DNA from: F1-20-MAGs119 sp041164425
GTDB taxonomy: Bacteria; Actinomycetota; Acidimicrobiia; Acidimicrobiales; Ilumatobacteraceae
DNA length: 20,788 nucleotides
Direction: 5' to 3'
NCBI GenBank assembly: GCA_041164425.1
Contig: JBEAPO010000158.1
Coordinates: 1-20,788 of the forward strand
Within the stretch, counting starts at the first letter, position 1. Each line of letters begins with the position of its first letter. The notes beneath the pieces are model-generated. The model searched no databases and had not been told where the DNA came from. It saw nothing but the letters and a program-made list of their open reading frames with translations. The position numbers and the translations under genes are program-made. Shown piece by piece: positions 1 through 8,310 of this stretch.

Positions 1-331
1 AACCAAGGGCCTGAAGATCGTGGCGATGGAGCTGCGCAAGCTCGATTCGGCAATTCTCGCCCGCCAGTACGAAGAGCATCAAGGCAAGGGCTTCTACAAC
101 GACCTCGTCGCATTCATGTCGCGCAACCCCGTCGTTGCGCTGGTTGTCGAAGGCCCCGAAGACACTTGGGAGATCGTGCGCAACATGATGGGCGCAACCA
201 ACCCGCGCACTGCGGCACCCGGCACCATTCGCGGGGATCTCGGAACCGTCTTCACTGAGAACCTCGTGCACGGCAGCGATTCGGCCGACTCGGCGGCGCG
301 AGAGATCAAAATCTTCTTCCCGTCTCTGTAA
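1..331 (+). CDS. ndk: Nucleoside diphosphate kinase, 3' part (5' end outside window)
   Basis: Transfers the gamma phosphate between nucleoside triphosphates and diphosphates through a phospho-histidine intermediate, balancing cytoplasmic NTP and dNTP pools. The reading frame is open from base 2 and begins TKGLKIVAMELRKL, which matches the region about 25 residues into normal NDK proteins, so roughly the first 25 residues lie upstream of the window. Visible family motifs are the NPRTAAPGTIRGD nucleotide-binding segment and NLVHGSDS, whose His is the catalytic residue. The C-terminus (EIKIFFPSL) is typical. The GTG at 20 is an internal Val codon, not the start. A 39-bp gap separates the TAA stop from mreB. 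Identification is secure; only the start is missing. Confidence 0.95.
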   Translation, partial: TKGLKIVAMELRKLDSAILARQYEEHQGKGFYNDLVAFMSRNPVVALVVEGPEDTWEIVRNMMGATNPRTAAPGTIRGDLGTVFTENLVHGSDSADSAAREIKIFFPSL

Positions 332-370
332 CGTCAACCTCGACGAAGCCGGAACGCAGGAGGTCACCAG

Positions 371-1405
371 TTGGCTGGCGGAAACCCACTCGGACTCGGC
401 CGCGACATCGCGATCGACCTCGGCACTGCTAACACCCTCGTGTACGTGCGCGGCCAGGGCGTGGTGTTGAATGAGCCGTCGATCGTCGCCGTCGACATGC
501 GCGACGGCAAGCCGGTGGCAGTCGGCTGGGAGGCAAAGCGGATGCTCGGCCGCACGCCGGCACACATCACATCCGTTCGTCCCCTGAAAGACGGTGTGAT
601 CGCCGACTTCGAGGTGTGCGAAAAGATGTTGCGCTACTTCATCCAGCAGGTGAATTCGAGCCGTTGGAACAGGCCCCGCATGGTGATCTGCGTTCCGTCG
701 GGCATCACGGGCGTAGAACAGCGCGCAGTGCAGGACGCCGCCGAATACGCAGGTGCCCGCAAACCCGTGCACATCATCGAAGAGCCGATGGCCGCGGCCA
801 TCGGGGCGGGCATCGCGGTGCACGAACCTGCGGGAAACATGATCGTCGACATCGGTGGTGGCACCACCGAGGTGGCCGTCATCTCGCTGGGTGGCATCGT
901 CGTGGCCCAGTCGGTTCGTGTCGCTGGCGATGAGATCACCGAGGCCATCGGCGACTACGTGAAGAAGGAATTCGGTCTCGACATCGGCGAGAACACCTGC
1001 GAAGAAATCAAGATCCAGATGGGCTCGGCTTGGCGATTGGAAGAGGAGTTCACAGCTGACATCGGCGGCCGCGATTCGCTGTCGGGTCTGCCGCGTCGTA
1101 TCGAACTCACCACGGAACACGTGCGCGAGGCGATCGCTGAGCCGATCACCGCGATCGTCGACGCCATCAAGTCGACCCTCGACCGCACGCCACCCGAGCT
1201 GGCCGCCGACATCATGGAGAACGGCATCGTCCTGTCGGGCGGAGGTGCGTTGCTCGCCGGACTCACGCAACGCGTGACGCATGAAACGGGAATGCGCGCG
1301 GTCGTCGCCCCCGACCCGTTGTACGCGGTGGTGTTGGGCTCGGGCCAGGCGCTCGAGAACATCGAGGCGATGCGCGGTCTCCTCACCCAAACGGGAATCG
1401 ACTGA
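371..1405 (+). CDS. mreB: Rod shape-determining protein MreB (actin homologue)
   Basis: Cytoplasmic actin-like ATPase that forms membrane-attached filaments and directs the elongation machinery of the cell wall. The 344-residue length is normal for the family. Motifs visible in order: DLGTANT near residues 16-22 (phosphate 1), IDIGGGTTE around 160-168 (phosphate 2), EEPMAAAIGAG between them, and LSGGGALLAG near 290 (adenosine site). The start is the TTG at 371, preceded by a good Shine-Dalgarno GGAGG at about 359-363; an N-terminus just before GRDIAIDLGT agrees with other MreB proteins. It heads the mreB-mreC-mreD-mrdA-rodA cluster, with mreC beginning 16 bp after its stop. An MreB in an actinomycete points to a rod-shaped or sporulating lineage, since many actinobacteria lack the gene. 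Confidence 0.97.
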   Translation: MAGGNPLGLGRDIAIDLGTANTLVYVRGQGVVLNEPSIVAVDMRDGKPVAVGWEAKRMLGRTPAHITSVRPLKDGVIADFEVCEKMLRYFIQQVNSSRWNRPRMVICVPSGITGVEQRAVQDAAEYAGARKPVHIIEEPMAAAIGAGIAVHEPAGNMIVDIGGGTTEVAVISLGGIVVAQSVRVAGDEITEAIGDYVKKEFGLDIGENTCEEIKIQMGSAWRLEEEFTADIGGRDSLSGLPRRIELTTEHVREAIAEPITAIVDAIKSTLDRTPPELAADIMENGIVLSGGGALLAGLTQRVTHETGMRAVVAPDPLYAVVLGSGQALENIEAMRGLLTQTGID

Positions 1406-1421
1406 GGAGCAGTTCCTCTTC

Positions 1422-2594
1422 GTGCAGTCCTTCACACGTCGGCGCATGATCGTCGTGCTTCTGCTCACCTCGATCCTGCTCGTGACGCTCGACCTGCGTG
1501 ACAGCGGATTCGTGTCGGGCGTGCGCGACACGTTCGGCACGGTGTTCCGTCCGGTCGAGCGTCTCACCAACGTCGTCACCAAGCCCGTGTCGAACGCGTG
1601 GCGAGGTGTACTCGACTACGGAGAGCTACGGAAGGAAAACCTGGCCCTGAAGGACCTTTTGGTGAAACAAGAGGGCACGGCCATCGCTGCGGCGGCCAGC
1701 GTGCGCGAAGCACAGGAACTTCTGGCCCTGAACGGCCTGCCCACGCTCGCGGGCATCGACAGTGTGACGGCCCAGATTGTCGGTCAGTCCCCGTCGAACT
1801 TCTCGCAGACCTTCGAACTGAACCGCGGCAAATCGAGCGGAATCCGCGTGGGCATGACGGTCACCAACGGTGCAGGCCTCGTCGGCAAGATCACCGACGC
1901 GACCCTGGAACGATCGGTCGTCATGTTGGCAACCGACCCCGAATACGCGATCGCGGTCAAGGTGGGCAACTGTCCCGCCAACGCGACGACGACCACCGCG
2001 GCGACCACCACGACGTCGCTTCCCGCCGAAACCACCACGACGGCCGCCGCCGCGCCCTCGAGCACGCCCGATGGCGTGACCACCACGACCTTGCCCGGCG
2101 AGACGACAACCACCTCATCTACGGTGCCGCCGACAACCACGACGACGACCAGCACCACGACAACGACCAGCACGACGACAACGACCCTGCCGAAGCCGAC
2201 GACAACGACGATCAAGGGTTTCACACCGTTTTCGACCACGCTTCCGCCGCGACCGGGTGGTTCTGGCTCGCAGATCACCATTCCCGAGACGGGAGGTCTT
2301 GTACCGCGCGAAACCGGCGCGATGGAGGGTCGAGGCATCGGCCGTACGCCGATTGTCCGCTTCGTGCAGGCGTCCGAGCGTCTCGGCGCCCTGTGCGAGG
2401 GCGTTCCCGTCGTTACTGCGGGCGGATCGCAGAGTCTCGCGCCGCCCGACCTCGTGGTGGGCATCGTGGCGCGAGTGGTGAATCGCAAGGGGACCGCCGG
2501 TCCATTGTTGGAAGTCGACCTGGCCGCGAACCTCGAAAGTTTGAACTTCGTGCGCGTGCTCCTGTACCAGCCGGCAACGGAGATTCCGCGGTGA
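1422..2594 (+). CDS. mreC: Rod shape-determining protein MreC with long Thr-rich insertion
   Basis: Bitopic membrane protein whose extracytoplasmic part activates PBP2/RodA in the elongasome. From the GTG at 1422 it has 390 residues. Residues 1-8 are basic and cytoplasmic, about 9-27 form one membrane helix (MIVVLLLTSILLVTL), about 65-105 form a coiled-coil-like stretch, and a beta-barrel domain follows (AQIVGQSPSNF, GLVGKIT, VMLATDPEYAIAVKV). At about residues 187-270 a Thr/Pro/Ser-rich low-complexity segment interrupts the barrel domain, which then resumes at GAMEGRGIGRTPIVRFV and ends VVGIVARV...LNFVRVLLY. The Thr segment contains three TT-x-LP-xx-TTTT-like units. GTG 1422 is preferred because GAGGAG lies upstream at 1404-1409; the ATG at 1446 is an alternative. 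It is co-transcribed with mreB, and its stop overlaps the mreD start as GTGA. Family assignment is firm; the function of the insertion is unknown. Confidence 0.9.
   Translation: MQSFTRRRMIVVLLLTSILLVTLDLRDSGFVSGVRDTFGTVFRPVERLTNVVTKPVSNAWRGVLDYGELRKENLALKDLLVKQEGTAIAAAASVREAQELLALNGLPTLAGIDSVTAQIVGQSPSNFSQTFELNRGKSSGIRVGMTVTNGAGLVGKITDATLERSVVMLATDPEYAIAVKVGNCPANATTTTAATTTTSLPAETTTTAAAAPSSTPDGVTTTTLPGETTTTSSTVPPTTTTTTSTTTTTSTTTTTLPKPTTTTIKGFTPFSTTLPPRPGGSGSQITIPETGGLVPRETGAMEGRGIGRTPIVRFVQASERLGALCEGVPVVTAGGSQSLAPPDLVVGIVARVVNRKGTAGPLLEVDLAANLESLNFVRVLLYQPATEIPR
1980..2215 (+). repeat. Thr-codon-rich low-complexity tract inside mreC
   Basis: Dense runs of ACG/ACC/ACA threonine codons make an imperfect trinucleotide repeat, clearest at about 2130-2190. 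The frame stays open across it, and the flanking MreC barrel strands are in the same frame, so this is a coding insertion and not a frameshift. On the minus strand the same tract reads as poly-Val, giving a spurious long antisense reading frame. Such tracts are prone to slippage, so length variation between strains would be expected (inference). Confidence 0.85.
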
Positions 2595-3121
2595 AGCGGT
2601 TCTTTGCGATCATCGAGTCGCCCGCGACACGAACGTTTCTTCTCGGACTGATCGTGTTGAGTTTCCAGACGACGCTCTTCAATACCTTGCGACCGTTCGG
2701 AGTGGTTCTGCAAGTGATGCTTTTGTTCTCCTGCGCGAGTGGTGTGGCTGCGGGAAGCGAAGCGGGTGCAGTGTCGGGTTTCATGTTCGGTCTGATGTAC
2801 GACATGGTGCTGACCGCGCCGATGGGTCTGTCGGCTGTCGTGTTCGGCTTCGCCGGATACATGGCCGGGGGAGTGAACGCATTCGTGCACGAGGCGCGGT
2901 GGTGGGCGAAGATCATCGCGGTTGCGCTCGCAACGGCAATCGCGGTTTTGTTGTACCCAGCAGCGAGTCTGGTTGTCGGCGTTGACGGCCTTCTCGGTTC
3001 GCGCATCGTGACCGTTGCCCTTGCATGCGCCGCTTTCAACGCTGCGTTTGCGGTTCCTGCTGCGCGTATCGCGAAGTGGGCACTGGTGAAGCCCGTTCGT
3101 CAAGCGGTCTGGGCAGAATAG
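2591..3121 (+). CDS. mreD: Rod shape-determining protein MreD
   Basis: Small polytopic membrane protein that works with MreC and MreB in the elongation complex. It has 176 residues, close to the usual 160-180, with about five hydrophobic segments: TFLLGLIVLSFQTTLF, VVLQVMLLFSCASGVAAG, FMFGLMYDMVLTAPMGL, IIAVALATAIAVLLYPA and IVTVALACAAFNAAF. The fragment GFMFGLMYDMVLTAPMGLSA corresponds to the conserved MreD core (G-x-x-x-G-x-x-x-D). The start is the GTG at 2591, which overlaps the mreC TGA as GTGA and has GGAG 8 bases upstream (2579-2582), so translational coupling is likely. MreD is poorly conserved in sequence, and the call leans on both topology and position between mreC and mrdA. Confidence 0.9.
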   Translation: MKRFFAIIESPATRTFLLGLIVLSFQTTLFNTLRPFGVVLQVMLLFSCASGVAAGSEAGAVSGFMFGLMYDMVLTAPMGLSAVVFGFAGYMAGGVNAFVHEARWWAKIIAVALATAIAVLLYPAASLVVGVDGLLGSRIVTVALACAAFNAAFAVPAARIAKWALVKPVRQAVWAE

Positions 3122-3125
3122 GGGA

Positions 3126-5297
3126 ATGCCGGCCACCATCTCGGGCAAGCGACTGGGCGTCCTCGGCGGCCTCGCTTTGGTTCTGCTCGGTCTCGTGTGC
3201 ACCCGCACGTGGTTCTTGCAGGTGGTCGACGCCGAAAGTTTGGAGTCGCGCGTCGCCGAGGTGCGTTCGCGAACGGTGTCGTTGTTGCCCGAACGTGGCC
3301 GCATCTTCGACACCGACGGCCGTGTGCTGGCAGACAACGAACGTGTCCTCATCGCCACCATCGACCGGTCGGTCGTGCGCAAACCCGCCGAACGCGCCGA
3401 GCTCTTTCTGCGACTGTCGGGTGCGTTGCAAACTCCCGTGACCGAACTCGAACGGCGCTACCAGAGCAAGTTGTACGACCCCTTGCAGCCGCTTCCGCTT
3501 CGCGAGGGAATTTCCGAGCAGACTGCGTTGTTCCTTCGTGAGCGGTCTGAGGACTATCCGGGTGTCGACGTGGAAGAAGGCTGGCGCCGCGAGTACCCGT
3601 ACGCGCCAATCGGCGCGCATGTGGTCGGCTTCATGGGTGCCATTCTCGAGCGGCAGTTGCCGTACTACAAGTCGCTCAAGTATTCGCCGAACGAACGGGT
3701 CGGCCAATACGGTGTCGAGCAAACCTACGAAAGCGTTCTCCGCGGCAAGCCGGGCTACGTGCGGTACGAGGTGAATGCCCTCGGACAGATCATCCGTGAA
3801 ATCGAACGAGTCGAGCCGATACCCGGTAACGACGTGCAGTTGTCGATCGACCTTGATTACCAGCAGTTCGTAGAGCAGGCCCTGGAGACGATGCTGGGCC
3901 TGCGGCGTCAAGTCGACGCGGGGACGGTGAAACTCGAGAACGGAGACCCCGACCCGCAATACCCCGAGGTCAACTTCTACAAGGCTCCGGCTGGTTCAGC
4001 CCTCCTCATGAACTACGACACGGGTGAAGTCATTGCGATGGCCAGTTACCCGAACTTCGACAATCGATGGTTCAACGCAGGGATCTCGTCTACGAAATTC
4101 AAGCAACTTTTTCCCGACTCGAAAGACCCTGATCAGGCGATCATCGTCAATCGGGCTGTCAGTGGCCGCTACAACTTGGGCTCCACGTTCAAACCGTTTA
4201 CCGCCTTCGCAGCGCTCGATTCGGGACAGATTGCCGACCCGTTGAAGTACAAGTACCGCGATGAAGGCACATACAAGCTCGAATCCATTCCCAACGGTCG
4301 TTGTCAGGAGGGCGTGAAGTGCGTCTTCAAGAACGCCTTTTGTTCGGCGACCAATACGCCGTGCCGTTACGGGCCCGTCACTATCGAGGACGCACTTGCA
4401 GTTTCTTCCGACACGTTCTTCTACAAGATCGGCGAGCAGATTCTCACCCAGCGCGGTTACCGGCCCATCCTGGAAGAAGAAGTTCGCAACTTCGGCTTTG
4501 GCGCACCAACCGGTATCGACCTGCCCTTCGAGTACGGCGGAGCCCTGCCGAGCAAGGAATTGAAAGCCTCATTGGCCGAAGCAGGGGCGATCCCGAAAGA
4601 CGAAGGTCGCGCCTACTACGTGGGTGACAATGTGCAGTTTGCGATCGGCCAAGGTTTGCTCGCGGCCACGCCGCTTCAAGTTGGCGTGTCGTATTCTGCG
4701 CTCGCGAACAATGGCCGTGTCGTTACGCCCCATGTCGCCAACAGGATCCTTGAGTCGGGTACTCCCGATGGTGATGCGGGCTTCGCCGATCTGTCGAAGG
4801 CGACCGTCATCGAAGACCGCGTCCGCGGAAAGCTCATCCGTAACATCGAGATGCCCCCCGAGGTGCACGACCCGATCGTTCGCGGCCTCACGCGTGTGGT
4901 GAATGGACCCGGCGTCGATTGGGACTTCTACCACAAGGCAACGGGCGAGTTTCTCTTCAAGAACTATCCAAAAAAGTCACTGCCGATTGCCGGCAAGACG
5001 GGCACCGCGCAGGGATTCAAGAACTTGCCGTGGAACGACTCGTCCGCTTTTGCTGCATTCAGTCTCGACCCGACGCGGCCGTTCACTGCGGTTGCGTACC
5101 TCGAAAAATCGGGCTACGGATCGCAAGCCGCAGCGCCGGTGGTGAAGTGCGTGTTCTCTGCACTAGCGGGGGTGGTCGATCCGCAGGAAGTGATCCCCAG
5201 CAATCCGCTCGACATCAACAGTACGGCGGTGGCTCGCTCGCAGCGGCTGGTCAGTCCATTGTGTCTCTCGGGTTACGGCGGCGGGGTGCGTGACTAA
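3126..5297 (+). CDS. mrdA: Penicillin-binding protein 2 (class B transpeptidase, elongation)
   Basis: Membrane-anchored transpeptidase that cross-links peptidoglycan made by RodA during side-wall growth. It has 723 residues. There is a single N-terminal membrane helix (about 10-27), a dimerisation/pedestal domain with RGRIFDTDGRVLADN, and then the transpeptidase domain. The active-site motifs are all present: STFK with nucleophile Ser353, SSD at 427-429 (SxN-type, here SxD as in E. coli PBP2), and KTG with Lys624 (AGKTGTAQ). An insertion between STFK and SSD holds four cysteines (C393, C399, C406, C413) that could form disulfides outside the membrane. ATG 3126 lies 4 bp after the mreD stop; GGGGA abuts it too closely to be an ideal Shine-Dalgarno, so coupling from mreD is probable. 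The stop overlaps the rodA start (TAATG). Confidence 0.95.
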   Translation: MPATISGKRLGVLGGLALVLLGLVCTRTWFLQVVDAESLESRVAEVRSRTVSLLPERGRIFDTDGRVLADNERVLIATIDRSVVRKPAERAELFLRLSGALQTPVTELERRYQSKLYDPLQPLPLREGISEQTALFLRERSEDYPGVDVEEGWRREYPYAPIGAHVVGFMGAILERQLPYYKSLKYSPNERVGQYGVEQTYESVLRGKPGYVRYEVNALGQIIREIERVEPIPGNDVQLSIDLDYQQFVEQALETMLGLRRQVDAGTVKLENGDPDPQYPEVNFYKAPAGSALLMNYDTGEVIAMASYPNFDNRWFNAGISSTKFKQLFPDSKDPDQAIIVNRAVSGRYNLGSTFKPFTAFAALDSGQIADPLKYKYRDEGTYKLESIPNGRCQEGVKCVFKNAFCSATNTPCRYGPVTIEDALAVSSDTFFYKIGEQILTQRGYRPILEEEVRNFGFGAPTGIDLPFEYGGALPSKELKASLAEAGAIPKDEGRAYYVGDNVQFAIGQGLLAATPLQVGVSYSALANNGRVVTPHVANRILESGTPDGDAGFADLSKATVIEDRVRGKLIRNIEMPPEVHDPIVRGLTRVVNGPGVDWDFYHKATGEFLFKNYPKKSLPIAGKTGTAQGFKNLPWNDSSAFAAFSLDPTRPFTAVAYLEKSGYGSQAAAPVVKCVFSALAGVVDPQEVIPSNPLDINSTAVARSQRLVSPLCLSGYGGGVRD

Positions 5298-6475
5298 TGG
5301 CTCTGCTCGAGGCCGTCCGTCGTCGGCCGTCGCTGTCGGGGATGGGGAACATCCGAAGCAGCATGGCCGACCCCAGTCGGAACATCGATTGGCTGCTGGT
5401 GTTCGCGGTGGCGGCCCTGTCGACCATCGGCGCGTTCGCGGTGTATTCGACGACGCGTCCACGCCTGCTGTCACGCGGAGTCGACCCGTACTATCTGCTC
5501 CAACGACAGATCATCTACATCATCGCCGCGGCTGTCGTCATGGCGCTCGTGATGGCTGTCGACTACGAGTGGTTGCGGGGAAGGGCGGAGTTTCTCTACG
5601 GAGCTTCGCTGGTTGCGCTGATGCTCGTTCTCGTGGCGGGTGCGGTGCGCGGTGGCGCGCGTCTTTCGTTCGACCTCGGCATCGTCTCATTGCAACCCGC
5701 CGAATTCACCAAGTTCTCCTTGTTGTTGTTGCTCGCGGGTTATCTCTCAGAGGAAGAAAACGACGAACTCCCGTACCACCGATTCATCATGACCCTCGTT
5801 ATCGTCGGTTCATCGGTCGGCCTCGTCCTGCTGCAGCCAGACCTCGGTTCGGCGACGGTGTTGCTGGCGTGCACGATGGGTCTCTTGTTGGTCGCGGGTA
5901 GCAAGGTTCGCTACATCGTGTCCATTACTTCGCTCGCAATCCTCTCGGCAACGGTCGCGGCGTGGAGCGGCGTCGTGCGTAGTTATCAGTTTCGACGTTT
6001 CGAGGCATTCCTCAACCAGAACTCGACCGAGGAGGCATTGAAAGACGTCGTGTTGCAGGTGCGCTTCGCCAAGCGTGCGGTCGCAACGGGCGGCATCACG
6101 GGCAAGGGCTTTCTGAACGGCCCGCTCACCAACGGGGCGTTCATCCCGGTGCAGTCGACCGACTTCATCTTCTCGGCAATCGCCGAGCAGTTCGGCCTCA
6201 TCGGTGCGGGCGTCACCTTGTCGCTCTTCACTCTCTTGATGTGGCGCATCTGGCGCATTGGTCGACTGTCGCGCACCCGCCTGGGCCAGTTCATCGCCCT
6301 CGGCGCCTTCTCGATGATCCTCTGGCAGACCTTCCAGAACATCGGCATGACCCTCGGGATCATGCCCGTGTCGGGCTTGCCCCTGCCCTTCATCTCGTAC
6401 GGGGGATCGCATATGGTCGCCTTTGCGGCCATCGTGGGCCTCGTGCAAAGCGTCCATATGCGCCGTCTGAGGTAG
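5297..6475 (+). CDS. rodA: Peptidoglycan glycosyltransferase RodA (SEDS family)
   Basis: SEDS polytopic membrane enzyme that polymerises lipid II into glycan strands and acts in complex with PBP2, encoded just upstream. It has 392 residues and about ten membrane helices. Family motifs: LQPAEFTKFSLLL, LLQPDLGSATVLL (the Asp in this extracellular loop is the conserved catalytic candidate), STDFIFSAIAEQFG, and the C-terminal signature GIMPVSGLPLPFISYGGS. The start ATG at 5297 shares one base with the mrdA stop, a typical termination-reinitiation arrangement. In-frame ATGs at 5342 and 5363 are alternatives if the first 15-22 hydrophilic residues are not translated. FtsW is the closest relative, but the pairing with PBP2 and MreBCD indicates RodA. 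Confidence 0.95.
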   Translation: MALLEAVRRRPSLSGMGNIRSSMADPSRNIDWLLVFAVAALSTIGAFAVYSTTRPRLLSRGVDPYYLLQRQIIYIIAAAVVMALVMAVDYEWLRGRAEFLYGASLVALMLVLVAGAVRGGARLSFDLGIVSLQPAEFTKFSLLLLLAGYLSEEENDELPYHRFIMTLVIVGSSVGLVLLQPDLGSATVLLACTMGLLLVAGSKVRYIVSITSLAILSATVAAWSGVVRSYQFRRFEAFLNQNSTEEALKDVVLQVRFAKRAVATGGITGKGFLNGPLTNGAFIPVQSTDFIFSAIAEQFGLIGAGVTLSLFTLLMWRIWRIGRLSRTRLGQFIALGAFSMILWQTFQNIGMTLGIMPVSGLPLPFISYGGSHMVAFAAIVGLVQSVHMRRLR

Positions 6476-6484
6476 GTCGCCCGA

Positions 6485-6531
6485 TAACCTGACCATCCGA
6501 GCGACCCTTGGTCGCACAGGATCGAGACAAC
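6485..6531 (+). promoter_or_regulatory. Candidate promoter -10 and 5'-leader hairpin of the RNase E/G gene
   Basis: TAACCT at 6485-6490 fits the actinobacterial TAnnnT -10 pattern. Transcription about 7 bases downstream would start just before a perfect inverted repeat, GCGACC (6501-6506), CTT, GGTCGC (6510-6515), giving an mRNA that begins with a small stable hairpin about 35 nt ahead of the ATG. I see no good -35 box. The promoter call is inference from spacing; the inverted repeat is directly visible. Confidence 0.35.
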
Positions 6532-8310
6532 ATGAACCAACCTTCCGAGGGCGCGAATCAGTCCGCCAGCCCCGGGCCGAACAAGAAACGGCGCCGTGGG
6601 TCGCGCGGTGGGCGCAACCGCAACAAATCAGGACAGTCCGGCCAGAACGGGCAGCCAGGTCAATCGCCACGTCCGGCGGGCGAAGCCCTGGCTCAGCCGA
6701 CGGCTGCGGCGCCCGCGCCCGCGCCCGCGGCTGGTGAACCCGGTCGCCGACCCCAAATTGGAGACACACGTCCCGCGCCTGCTCGTCAGCCCGAGTCGAA
6801 GCCCGCTGCGTCACCCGCAGCCCCGAAACAGGGCAACAACAAGCGTCGTCGTGGCGGCCGTGGTCGTAGCCGAGGCGGTTCGGGTCAGCAGAACGGGCAG
6901 CGCGGCCAGGGTGGTCGTCCCCGCCTGAACCAGGCAGAGGTCGAAGCCGAAATCGTCGAACGGCGTCGTGGTCGCACACGTGACGGCCGGCCCGTCGGGC
7001 GCTATCTCATGTGCGTCCAGGTGCGCCAGGGGCTCACGCAGGTGGCCGTGCTCGAGGGCCGGAAACTGATCGAGCACTACGTCAGCCGGCCGGCCGACGA
7101 CATCTCCCAGATCCACGGCAACATCTACCTCGGTCGGGTGCAGAACGTGCTGCCCGGCATGGAGGCCGCGTTCGTCGACATTGCGACGCCGAAGAACGCG
7201 GTGCTGTACCGCGGCGACGTGCAATACGACGCCGAAGACATCGTCGAGAAGTCGGCCGATCGTCGCATCGAGGACATCCTGAAGGCGCGACAGTTGATTC
7301 TCTGTCAGGTCACGAAGAACCCGATCGGCGCCAAGGGTGCCCGGCTTACCCAAGAGGTGTCGCTGCCGGGCCGGTTCGTGGTTCTGATCCCGAACTCGAA
7401 GACGTACGGCATTTCGAAGCGCCTGCCCGACGACGAGCGTCGGCGCCTTCGTTCGGTCCTCGACCGAGTTAAGCCCGCCGAGCACGGCCTCATCGTGCGC
7501 ACCGCGGCCGAGCACGCCACCGAGCATGAACTGCGTGCCGACATGTCGCGGTTGCTCGACGAATGGGCCCGCATCGAGGAGGCCGCGAAGAAAGCCAACG
7601 GCCCGAAGTTGTTGTACCGCGAGCCCAGTCTCGCCGTACGTGTGATCCGTGAAGAGTTCAATGCCGAGTACCGCGGTGTCGTCATCGACGACCCGCAGCT
7701 CTACGAAGACCTGAAGAGCTATGTCAGCGACTTCAACCCCGAACTCGCCGACCGCGTCGAGTTGTATGCGGCGGGTACGCCCGCAGGTGACTCCGACGAC
7801 GAAGGCGACGATGACACCACATCGGCGTCGGGTCTACCGATCTTCGAGCATTATCACGTGCACGAACAGATCCACAAGGCGCTCGATCGCAAGGTGTGGC
7901 TGCCGTCGGGCGGCTCGCTCATCATCGAGCACACCGAGGCATTGACGGTCGTCGATGTGAACACCGGGAAGAACGTGGGCAAGTCGAACCTCGAAGAAAC
8001 GGTGTTCCACAACAACCTCGAGGCGGCCGAGGAGATCGCTTTGCAGCTTCGGTTGCGCGACATCGGCGGCATCATCGTGATCGACTTCATCGACATGGAA
8101 GTGAAGGAGAACCGCCGCAAGGTTGTCGACGCCTTCCGCGCAGCACTTGCCCGCGACAAGACCCGCACCCAGGTCCTCGAGGTCTCCGATCTCGGCCTCG
8201 TCGAGATGACCCGCAAGCGAATTGGCGAGGGGCTCCTCACCAGCTTCGCTGGCCAGTGCCCCGACTGTGAGGGTCGCGGCATCAAAGTCGACCATTCCCT
8301 CATCGGCTGA
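6532..8310 (+). CDS. rne: Ribonuclease E/G family endoribonuclease
   Basis: Single-strand-specific endoribonuclease for mRNA decay and rRNA/tRNA processing. The product has 592 residues from ATG 6532. Residues 1 to about 140 are disordered, very basic and rich in Gly, Gln, Pro and Ala, with two similar arginine clusters (KKRRRGSRGGRNR and KRRRGGRGRSRGG) suited to RNA binding. The catalytic core follows: an S1 domain (NIYLGRVQNVLPGMEAAFVDI), the 5' sensor/RNase H-like region, the DNase I-like domain with conserved Asp475 in VDVNTGKN and Asp518/Asp521 in IDFIDM, and the Zn-link CPDC at 576-579. A short acidic insertion (DSDDEGDDD) precedes the DNase I-like domain. A TTG at 6508 would add eight residues, but AGGA at 6518-6521 favours the ATG. 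Whether to name it rne or rng is a matter of convention; the N-terminal tail resembles actinobacterial RNase E. Confidence 0.93.
   Translation: MNQPSEGANQSASPGPNKKRRRGSRGGRNRNKSGQSGQNGQPGQSPRPAGEALAQPTAAAPAPAPAAGEPGRRPQIGDTRPAPARQPESKPAASPAAPKQGNNKRRRGGRGRSRGGSGQQNGQRGQGGRPRLNQAEVEAEIVERRRGRTRDGRPVGRYLMCVQVRQGLTQVAVLEGRKLIEHYVSRPADDISQIHGNIYLGRVQNVLPGMEAAFVDIATPKNAVLYRGDVQYDAEDIVEKSADRRIEDILKARQLILCQVTKNPIGAKGARLTQEVSLPGRFVVLIPNSKTYGISKRLPDDERRRLRSVLDRVKPAEHGLIVRTAAEHATEHELRADMSRLLDEWARIEEAAKKANGPKLLYREPSLAVRVIREEFNAEYRGVVIDDPQLYEDLKSYVSDFNPELADRVELYAAGTPAGDSDDEGDDDTTSASGLPIFEHYHVHEQIHKALDRKVWLPSGGSLIIEHTEALTVVDVNTGKNVGKSNLEETVFHNNLEAAEEIALQLRLRDIGGIIVIDFIDMEVKENRRKVVDAFRAALARDKTRTQVLEVSDLGLVEMTRKRIGEGLLTSFAGQCPDCEGRGIKVDHSLIG

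Noticed and set aside
2010..2110. LPAET and LPGET in the MreC Thr tract as sortase signals
   Set aside because: They lack the LPxTG order, the following hydrophobic helix and the basic tail, and are internal to MreC.
1784..3382. 532-codon minus-strand frame across mreC, mreD and mrdA
   Set aside because: It is antisense to three certain genes; its poly-Val stretch is only the complement of the Thr codons.
5810..6979. 389-codon minus-strand frame across rodA and the RNase E/G start
   Set aside because: No family features, Arg/Asp/His-rich composition typical of a shadow frame, and it spans a promoter region.
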